Assembly: GCA_015863215.1 (NCBI GenBank)
Contig: JACBXN010000014.1
Location: 1-44,675 of the forward strand
Origin: Aerococcaceae bacterium DSM 111176
GTDB lineage: Bacteria > Bacillota > Bacilli > Lactobacillales > Aerococcaceae
Reading direction: 5' to 3'
Length of the DNA: 44,675 nt
Numbering within the stretch: position 1 is the first letter of the stretch; each line of letters starts with the position of its first letter. The translations under genes and the position numbers were made by a program. Positions 43,291-44,675 of this stretch are shown here, in pieces. Under the pieces are notes generated by a model, which was given only the letters and a program-made list of their open reading frames with translations, did not search any database and had not been told where the DNA came from.

Positions 43291-44514
43291 ATGACTAATA
43301 TTCCAAAGGACGTTACACTTAAAAATATTCGAAGAGAGCTTCTCTATTTCGGTATAGATAAAGTTAATCAGGAAGATAAAACCATTCTAGCCTATACCTT
43401 TAATGGAATAATGGACTCTATCACTCTTGAAGATTATGAACGTGACGAGGGTGTAGGTAAGGGAGATCGTAACGCTAAACAAATTGTGTTTCTACTAATG
43501 AGATATCTTATGGCCATTTTCATGTTTAGTATTCATAGACTACAACTCAACGAGGATATAAAAAACAAGTATCAACGGGAGATAGAAGATTATCAAGCTA
43601 TCTTCAAAAAATTTAATATTACGTTCACAGGCTCCCAAGAAGATCTTTGGATAATGAGAGATCTTATGACTAGTAGTTCCAATAGTTTTTATAGTACTGA
43701 ATCTCAAAAACTATTAAATAGATCCACAACCCCAAAGGATTTTTATAAAATCATGCTAAAATCCAAACCGCTAATCTATCTTTTGTTTTATTTTACAGGT
43801 TATGGTGGATCTCCGTATCTCATTAAAGACTTCAAAACTATTGCCCAACAAGTTGAAGAAAAATCCTATCAAAAACAACAATTCATCAAGCAATCTTCTG
43901 TTGCACTTTATAAAGAAGATTTCTTACTAACAATGATGTTGGAACCTCTTTCAGCTAAGGTAACCCCGGAATCTCTTGTTCACATCTATAACAAGCACTT
44001 AAATTATTACAATGGTTTACTAAAAAAGGATAAAGAAAAAGGATTAAGTTTAAAAATTACAAAATATAACCCTAATAAAGCTTATGCAGATATTAAAACA
44101 GAAGTTGCCCCTGAGGCTACACTATTCCCACCAAATTATTATAGTGAAAAACTTTTTCCTGACTTTGTTACTAAATTAACTAAAAACGAAAAAGAAAAAG
44201 TCATTAATATTATTAGCCTCCTATACAATTTAGATTTCGATAAAAATTCTCTGCAGGAGTCTATAAAACGTTTAGGTATTGATTCTAATATAACTCGTGT
44301 ACAAAGAGAATATGAACGTTTTCAGAATGCTCAAGTAGAAGAGAATAGCATTCGATCATGGGAATATTTTGTGACAGACGACAAAGACTTCTTAGCCTTA
44401 CAAGCTTTTTGGTCTACAAACAAAGATTTACATCTAGTTTTTAATAAACGTATTATTGATATCCTAAATCAATTTAATGTTCCCCATCCATTCATCTATG
44501 TCGATATCTATTAA
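43291..44514 (+). CDS. Hypothetical 407-residue protein
   Basis: I do not recognise this protein. It is soluble apart from one hydrophobic stretch (about 70-85, FLLMRYLMAIFMFSIHRL), lysine-rich and mostly helical in appearance. There is a segment with PLIYLLFYFTGYGGSPYLI near 160 and many charged heptad-like stretches later. A clear AAAGGAGAGG site precedes the ATG. It follows the DUF1643 gene by 39 bp on the same strand and probably belongs to the same accessory cluster. A palindrome and a terminator follow the stop. Confidence 0.65.
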   Translation: MTNIPKDVTLKNIRRELLYFGIDKVNQEDKTILAYTFNGIMDSITLEDYERDEGVGKGDRNAKQIVFLLMRYLMAIFMFSIHRLQLNEDIKNKYQREIEDYQAIFKKFNITFTGSQEDLWIMRDLMTSSSNSFYSTESQKLLNRSTTPKDFYKIMLKSKPLIYLLFYFTGYGGSPYLIKDFKTIAQQVEEKSYQKQQFIKQSSVALYKEDFLLTMMLEPLSAKVTPESLVHIYNKHLNYYNGLLKKDKEKGLSLKITKYNPNKAYADIKTEVAPEATLFPPNYYSEKLFPDFVTKLTKNEKEKVINIISLLYNLDFDKNSLQESIKRLGIDSNITRVQREYERFQNAQVEENSIRSWEYFVTDDKDFLALQAFWSTNKDLHLVFNKRIIDILNQFNVPHPFIYVDIY

Positions 44515-44529
44515 ATAGCTCTAGACATG

Positions 44530-44548
44530 CGCACTAATAATTAGTGCG
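44530..44548. repeat. Short perfect palindrome after the hypothetical gene
   Basis: CGCACTAA (44530-44537) and TTAGTGCG (44541-44548) with a TAA loop lie 15 bp after the stop codon. No T-run follows, so it may be an RNA end stabiliser or a binding site. Confidence 0.45.
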
Positions 44549-44561
44549 TCAGGCTGTAGAC

Positions 44562-44606
44562 AAACCCCTTGAAAACACTGATATATAGTGATTTCAAGGG
44601 GTTTTT
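44562..44606 (+). terminator. Strong terminator upstream of the last gene
   Basis: AAACCCCTTGAAAACACT (44562-44579) pairs with AGTGATTTCAAGGGGTTT (44587-44604) with one mismatch, and ends in TTTTT. Confidence 0.85.
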
Positions 44607-44610
44607 CCTG

Positions 44611-44675
44611 TATAATAAAAATAAAATGGGTGATTAACATGATGTCCCGAGATGCTGATAGTAAGACATTTGAAG
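44611..44675 (+). CDS. Start of a gene cut by the window end
   Basis: TATAAT at 44611-44616 is followed by GGGTGA and ATGATG at 44639-44644. The frame gives MMSRDADSKTFE and runs off the window. Twelve residues do not allow a family call. A terminator right before a gene with its own promoter is common for insertion sequences, so a transposase is possible but unproven. Confidence 0.4.

Overview
The window looks like a low-GC Firmicute of the order Lactobacillales, perhaps Aerococcaceae or Carnobacteriaceae. The grounds are AT-rich codons, AGGAGG-type ribosome binding sites, a Gram-positive capsule cluster with UDP-FucNAc genes, IS30 and IS21 relatives, and a demethylmenaquinone/flavin electron-transfer remnant. 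Genus and species cannot be fixed from the sequence alone. No rRNA, tRNA or CRISPR array was seen. The stretch is rich in broken genes and rearrangement scars.

Layout. 1-620: relic of an IS21-type element (istB) with its end repeats and terminator. 794-16235 (minus strand): a capsule or surface polysaccharide operon. In transcription order it holds a capI::capD chimera (broken), capM-type initiating sugar-phosphate transferase, capN-type reductase, wbuB-like transferase, capE, capF, capG, a glycosyltransferase, a TupA-type ATP-grasp ligase, a glycosyltransferase, wzy polymerase, a decayed second wzy, a glycosyltransferase, wzx flippase and a terminator. capE-F-G make UDP-N-acetyl-L-fucosamine, and capD-N would make UDP-N-acetyl-D-fucosamine. 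Upstream sit four 41-bp palindromic tandem repeats and a junk junction: an unknown 3' gene end, the C-terminus of the capsule phosphatase wzb, and the tail of a serine recombinase.

17363-22576: a truncated AlkD-type DNA repair gene, a divergent LysR/YeiH pair and a frameshifted IS30 element. 22577-28258: an SDR dehydrogenase, a polyprenyl diphosphate synthase split by a nonsense codon, a UbiA/MenA prenyltransferase, a small P-loop kinase, a truncated PplA-like FMN-binding protein, an IS21 istA fragment and an alpha/beta hydrolase that lost its last residues. Together they read as a demethylmenaquinone and extracellular electron transfer locus in decay.

28316-36174: a defence-island-like block. 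It holds a translationally coupled pair, an RpoD-like sigma factor with a long acidic N-terminal extension followed by an 1111-residue RecQ-type helicase. Next to it are a truncated type I methylase hsdM fused to the tail of an unknown gene, and a DUF234-type AAA ATPase. The sigma-helicase pair is the best candidate for an undescribed system here.

36254-44675: nitroreductase, a TlpA-like protein without its export signal, a large secreted protein with Ig-like repeats, a divergent decayed smaller secreted protein that may be related, and then a plus-strand accessory cluster (RadC/JAB protein, two small hypotheticals, a DUF1643 protein and an unknown 407-residue protein). A strong terminator and a new gene start, probably of another accessory gene, close the window.
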